23,552 nt of DNA. It comes from a virus. The notes beneath the pieces are model-generated. The model had not been told where the DNA came from. It searched no databases and saw only the letters and a program-made list of their open reading frames with translations. Positions 19,933 to 23,552 of the stretch are shown here, in pieces (within the stretch, counting starts at the first letter, position 1; every line of letters starts with the position of its first letter). The DNA lies in the IMG/VR virus record IMGVR_UViG_3300036826_000078, positions 1 through 23,552 of that record; one strand, written 5' to 3'. A program made the position numbers and the translations under genes.

Positions 19933-20006
19933 ACGTCGATGACTACGAGTTGCTCCGCGCGATGATGCTGCCGCCGCCCGCACCGGAGTTCGCCGAGACC
20001 GAGTAA
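19486..20006 (+). CDS. Predicted -1 frameshift fusion of the tail chaperone (gpG-T-like)
   Basis: If ribosomes slip back one base on the A9 run, reading continues as NDPRWRAAALTDLTLAVRCG, then WRVDWVRDLDVDDYELLRAM, and ends at TAA 20004-20006, five bases before the tape-measure start. This -1 segment has no start of its own, reads as a well-formed helical protein and fits the usual T-extension. The fused product would be about 173 residues. The zero-frame codons at the site are GA-A|AAA|AAA|ACG, so an A-AAA-AAA heptamer at 19839-19845 permits the classical slip. This is a prediction from sequence layout and known phage biology. Confidence 0.75.
19838..19846 (+). promoter_or_regulatory. Slippery A9 run for -1 frameshifting
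   Basis: Nine consecutive A residues follow GCGG; zero-frame codons are GAA AAA AAA ACG. The A_AAA_AAA heptamer (19839-19845) lets both tRNAs re-pair in the -1 frame. The GC-rich stretch after it (CGACCCCCGGTGGCGCGCC) could form a stimulatory structure, but this was not folded. Confidence 0.7.
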
Positions 20007-20010
20007 CCCA

Positions 20011-21702
20011 ATGCCGCTCACCGGTCGCCTCGACGCCGACTTCTCGAGCTTCACCACCGCCGTCAACCAGGCGGTCGGCGATGCCGCGCGCCTGCAGACC
20101 GCCGAAGCGGGCGTCCAGCAGCAACAGGATCGGGTCACCGCGTCGGTCGACAAGTCGGTCACCAGCTACGCCGCGCTCGGCGCCGAAGCCCCGTCCGACA
20201 TGGACCGCCTGATGGCGGCGACGCGCGGGGTGGCCGACGAAACCGAACAAGCCGTCGTCCATCACAACAACCTGACCGATTCACTCGGCCAGTTCGATCG
20301 GCTGCTCTCGAAGGTCGGCGTCAACCTGACGAGTGAGATTGGTGCCCTGAAGGAAGTCGAATCCGCCGCCGGCAAAACCACGACGGAGCTGGGCGCGCTC
20401 GGCACGGCCGGCCTCGCGATCGGCACGGCGTTCGCCTCCTACGATCTCACGCGCAAGGCGCTGGAATTCCTCGGCCTGAAAGAGGCCGTCGACAGTACGG
20501 CGGAGTCCTTCTGGCGCTTCGTGCTGCGCTTGGATGATCCGGCGCTCGTGACCGCCGCCGCCAAGCAGGACGCGATCACCAACGCGATCAAGGCGGGCGC
20601 CCCGGAGACGATCAAGTACGCCGACGCGGTCAAGTACCTCACCGACAAACACACGGCCGCCGTCGCCGCGCAAAAGGCGTACGACGAAGGGATCGCGCAT
20701 CTGACGATCGTCGGGCAGAACTGGCAGGCGGTCCTCGCCGCGATGGACCCGCTCGTCGTCGATCAGTCGCTGCGGTTCCTCGAGCTCGGCGCGTCGGCCA
20801 AGGACCTAGCCGGCGCCTTCAAACTGAACGAGTCGCAGGTCGCGGCGCTCGCCTCGGCGCACAAGGCGCTCGTCGACACGACGAAGGCGGCGACCGCCGC
20901 GCAGAAAGACCACGAAGCGGCGCTGCAGGCCTTCGACAAGTTGGTCGCCGACGAACACCTGACCACGCTCAAGATGGCCTGGGACCACGAGAAGGAGTGG
21001 AACAAGGAACGCGAAGCCGCGACCAAGGCGATGAACGACACGATCCTGGCCGGGTTCAAACAGATCCAGGACGCCGAAACGAAACTCGCGCAGATGTCGA
21101 TGGCGACGACGGCGACCACCTTCGACCAGCGCATCCAGAAGATTCGCGAGTGGGCCGACCACGAGATCGCCGCGTTCAAGGGCACCGCCGACCAGCGCGC
21201 CCAGTACACCGAAGTCATCGAGACGCAGGTGCTGTACCTCGAGCAGAAAGAGATCGACGCCGAGAACAAGGTCACCGCCGCCAGTACGACCGGCGCCGAC
21301 ACGCGCGTCGCCAACCATCAGCGGGTGGCCGGCGCGATCGGCGGCGAGATCGATGCGCTGGATCGGCTCGCCTCGCTCGCCGAGCGTGGCCCACTCGGCG
21401 GCGCCGGCGGCTCGCTCGCGCTGCCCGGCTTCAGTAGTCCCGAGGAGATGAACGCGGCGCTGACCGCGTTCTACGACCAGTTCACCGGCGCCGCCGGCGG
21501 CATCGGCCAGATGGGCGGCGGCATTCCGATGGTCGGGTTCGGCGGCGGCATGAACGTCGGCCAGCCACGCTCGCTGCTGCCCGGCGGCGGCAGCATCAGC
21601 AACACCTTCAACATCGTCGACACCGCCGAGAACCTGGCGCGGAAGGTCGGCGACCTCCTGACGCGGGACGTCTATCGCGGCACCAAGGTGGGCGGCTACT
21701 GA
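20011..21702 (+). CDS. Tape measure protein (tail length determinant), 563 aa
   Basis: The product begins with MPLTGRLDADFSSFTTAVNQ and is Ala/Glu/Lys-rich with long helical, coiled-coil-like stretches (AAGKTTTELGALGTAGLAIG, AALASAHKALVDTTKAATAA, WDHEKEWNKEREAATKAMND). A modest hydrophobic segment (LGTAGLAIGTAFASYDL, from about residue 131) may be the part threaded into the host membrane. The C-terminus is Gly-rich (GGGIPMVGFGGGMNVGQPRS). At about 0.15 nm per residue, a length of 563 would give a short tail of roughly 85 nm, an estimate only. It is short for the family, and no lysozyme or peptidase domain was seen. It follows the chaperone pair and its stop is coupled to the hub gene. Confidence 0.82.
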   Translation: MPLTGRLDADFSSFTTAVNQAVGDAARLQTAEAGVQQQQDRVTASVDKSVTSYAALGAEAPSDMDRLMAATRGVADETEQAVVHHNNLTDSLGQFDRLLSKVGVNLTSEIGALKEVESAAGKTTTELGALGTAGLAIGTAFASYDLTRKALEFLGLKEAVDSTAESFWRFVLRLDDPALVTAAAKQDAITNAIKAGAPETIKYADAVKYLTDKHTAAVAAQKAYDEGIAHLTIVGQNWQAVLAAMDPLVVDQSLRFLELGASAKDLAGAFKLNESQVAALASAHKALVDTTKAATAAQKDHEAALQAFDKLVADEHLTTLKMAWDHEKEWNKEREAATKAMNDTILAGFKQIQDAETKLAQMSMATTATTFDQRIQKIREWADHEIAAFKGTADQRAQYTEVIETQVLYLEQKEIDAENKVTAASTTGADTRVANHQRVAGAIGGEIDALDRLASLAERGPLGGAGGSLALPGFSSPEEMNAALTAFYDQFTGAAGGIGQMGGGIPMVGFGGGMNVGQPRSLLPGGGSISNTFNIVDTAENLARKVGDLLTRDVYRGTKVGGY

Positions 21703-23552
21703 TGGCGACCCAGCCCGCCGTCCTCGGCATGCTGCGCCTGAACAACGCGCGGCTGAACTATCTGTCGGCGGCGCTCGTGCGCGTGCGCGCCACCCGCGTG
21801 GCGATCTGGGTCGGCGGCGCGCTCGTCACGGCGCGCGTCCGCAAGTCCGGCCTGACGATCCGCGATGTGCTGAACGACTCGCCGAACTCGGCGACGTTCG
21901 TGATGGTCGGCGCCGCGCCGGAGGTCGATCAGTTGGTCCGCATCACCCTCAACAGTGACGCGCCGCGGCTGCTGTTCGACGGCTCGATCGAAAGCGTGAC
22001 GAGCTCCTACACCGGCCGATCCGCGCCGACGCGGCCGCGACAGGTCGGCTGGCTGGTGCGCGCCACCGACGGCACCGCGCGGGCGAACGTCCGTCTGCCA
22101 TTCGGCAGCTGGACGAACCTCTGCGCCTCGACCGTCGCGCTCGACATCATGAACGGGTTCGGCTACGGGTTTTCCGCGCACCACATCGAACCCAACCTGC
22201 CGCCGGTCTCGGTGAACCTCGATGGCTCCGAGGGCATGAACGGCGCGATGCGCCAGATCGCGAAGTTGATCGGCGGCTTCTTCTATTGGGAAGACTTCGA
22301 CCTGCATCTGTTTCGGACGGAAGCGACCGAGGTTCCCGATCCGATTGACGACACGCCCGGCCGGTTTCTCGATCAACCGCCGATCACCTCGACCATCGAT
22401 GTCTCACAGTTGCGGACGCGCGTCTACGGCAAAGGCCACGGCGAGTCCACCCTCAGCGACGTCGCGGCCGGTGACACGGCGATTCCGCTGACCTCGACGG
22501 TCATGTTCAACCAAGCCGGCGGCCGGGCGATCAGCGAGACGCAGCAGCTGACCTACGGCGCGGTGACGCAAGCGCAACCCGGCGATCCGCCGGTGGCGCG
22601 CTGCAGCGGCGGGGTCGGCCTCAGCAGCGGCACCTATCGGTACGGCTATACCGACGTCACGGCGTCGGGCGAATCGTTGGTGAGTCCGGCGGCGTCCGTC
22701 GTCACCGGCCTCGTGGATCCCCCCGTGAGCGCCCCGTCACCGACGGCGCAGAATGGCGCGGGCCTAGAGGACGGGCTGCATCACTACGTCACGACGTTCG
22801 TGATCGGCAGCGGTGAGACGACGCCCGGCCCGATCAGCGCGGGCGTGACGACGAGCTCCATACCGCCCAATCCGGTCACGCCGCCCGGGTCCGCGCCGAC
22901 ACTGGCGGCGCCGGCGACGATCGGCAATCTGCCGCCGTACCGGAACTATAAATACGCCTGCACGTTTGGCACATCGGCGGGCGAAACGCCCGGCGGACCG
23001 ATCAGCGCGGCCATCTCCGCCCGGGTGCTCATCACCGGGAACATTCAGGTCAGCGCCGTGATGATCCCGGGCGGTTCGCTGCAAGCCGGGCAGTACTACG
23101 GCTGGCAAATCACCGTGACGACGGCGAAGGGGGAGTCGACCACGCAAGCCAGCGGCAGCGGGCCGTGGTGCGACGGCACCAATGCCCAGATCCAGTGGAC
23201 GATCACGCACAGCGCCGCCTTCGAACCCCGGATGACCAGCATTCGGATCTATCGGGTCAAAGGCGGCGGCGGCTCCTACGGGTTTGTCGGATCGGTCGGG
23301 CCCGACGGCGGCACCTTTGTCGATAACCTCGCCAACGGGGCGATGGGCGGCGCGCCGCCGATCACCGATACGGCGCAGGGCGGCGTGCTCGTCCTCTCGA
23401 ACATCCCGACCTCCCCGGATGGCCGCGTGACCAAACGCCGGATCTATCGCACGACGGCGGACGGATCGCAGCCGAAGTTCCTCGCGACGATCAGCGACAA
23501 CGTGACCACCGGCGTCACCGACAACGCCCTCGATGCGAGTCTCGGCGTGAAC
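21702..23552 (+). CDS. Large tail hub/tip-like protein with repeated beta modules (partial, continues beyond window)
   Basis: ATG 21702 overlaps the tape-measure stop. The frame has no stop in the remaining 1851 bases, so at least 617 codons are read. The first 250 residues or so (ATRVAIWVGGALVTARVRKS, TFVMVGAAPEVDQLVRITL, GAMRQIAKLIGGFFYWED, then VSQLRTRVYGKGHGEST) resemble phage baseplate-hub or tail-tip proteins that open with an Ig-like strand and a VgrG-like hub. From about residue 305 a series of beta modules begins, each with a Tyr-rich strand, then GES or GET and a Pro/Ser turn: TYRYGYTDVTASGES, HHYVTTFVIGSGETTPGP, YKYACTFGTSAGETPGGP, YGWQITVTTAKGES. Two RIYR-type units follow (SIRIYRVKG, KRRIYRTTADG). 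The C-terminal end is outside the window. Confidence 0.75.
   Translation, partial: MATQPAVLGMLRLNNARLNYLSAALVRVRATRVAIWVGGALVTARVRKSGLTIRDVLNDSPNSATFVMVGAAPEVDQLVRITLNSDAPRLLFDGSIESVTSSYTGRSAPTRPRQVGWLVRATDGTARANVRLPFGSWTNLCASTVALDIMNGFGYGFSAHHIEPNLPPVSVNLDGSEGMNGAMRQIAKLIGGFFYWEDFDLHLFRTEATEVPDPIDDTPGRFLDQPPITSTIDVSQLRTRVYGKGHGESTLSDVAAGDTAIPLTSTVMFNQAGGRAISETQQLTYGAVTQAQPGDPPVARCSGGVGLSSGTYRYGYTDVTASGESLVSPAASVVTGLVDPPVSAPSPTAQNGAGLEDGLHHYVTTFVIGSGETTPGPISAGVTTSSIPPNPVTPPGSAPTLAAPATIGNLPPYRNYKYACTFGTSAGETPGGPISAAISARVLITGNIQVSAVMIPGGSLQAGQYYGWQITVTTAKGESTTQASGSGPWCDGTNAQIQWTITHSAAFEPRMTSIRIYRVKGGGGSYGFVGSVGPDGGTFVDNLANGAMGGAPPITDTAQGGVLVLSNIPTSPDGRVTKRRIYRTTADGSQPKFLATISDNVTTGVTDNALDASLGVN

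Noticed and set aside
1-23552. CRISPR array, tRNA or rRNA genes, insertion sequence
   Set aside because: No regularly spaced identical repeats with unique spacers, no cloverleaf-like sequence and no transposase or terminal inverted repeats were seen by eye.

Overview
The window is a contiguous piece of a tailed double-stranded DNA phage or prophage with a long, non-contractile (siphovirus-type) tail. All supported genes lie on the + strand. They are packed head to tail with ATGA, TGATG or GTGA stop/start overlaps, and the base composition is high-GC throughout. Shine-Dalgarno-like AGGAGG or GAGG motifs precede many starts, so the host is a bacterium with ordinary translation signals. The lineage cannot be fixed from the sequence. 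An unusual surplus of GATC and of the octamer GCGATCGC is the best compositional clue. No integrase, repressor, lysis or host gene is visible, so temperate versus lytic lifestyle is undecided.

Region by region. 1-447 is a degenerate 5-bp (NNGGC) repeat array with no convincing gene. 448-6287 is the early/middle block: a Cas4/RecB-like PD-(D/E)XK nuclease with four cysteines, a long hairpin, small genes, a winged-helix replication-type protein followed by 11-bp direct repeats (possible origin), two small zinc-knuckle proteins, a RusA-type Holliday junction resolvase, a J-domain-like protein, several conserved phage hypotheticals and an HNH endonuclease. 6196-10158 holds modification and packaging genes: two tandem ParB-like/DNA-methyltransferase paralogues (the first split by a frameshift in a TG run, the second intact), a P27-type terminase small subunit and a third, small DPPY methyltransferase. 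10155-16165 is the HK97-type head module: large terminase, a ribbon-helix-helix protein, a small conserved protein, portal, S49/SppA-type prohead protease and major capsid protein. 16165-18763 has small capsid-associated proteins with a repeated PGWSN motif, then connector, head-closure, gp10-like and tail-terminator proteins. 18768-23552 is the tail: tube protein, tail chaperone with a probable -1 programmed frameshift at an A9 run, a short tape measure, and a large hub/tip-like protein that runs off the window with no stop.

Working together, the left block would process DNA ends and junctions and start replication. RusA and the HNH enzyme prepare concatemers for the terminase pair, and the methyltransferases may mark the phage genome. 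The portal, protease and capsid genes build the head, and the connector and tail genes build the tail. The most notable signals are the 5-bp array, the GCGATCGC surplus, the tandem methyltransferases with a broken copy, the PGWSN motif spread over two neighbouring small proteins, the 11-bp iterons next to an interrupted reading frame, and the large inverted repeat behind the nuclease gene.
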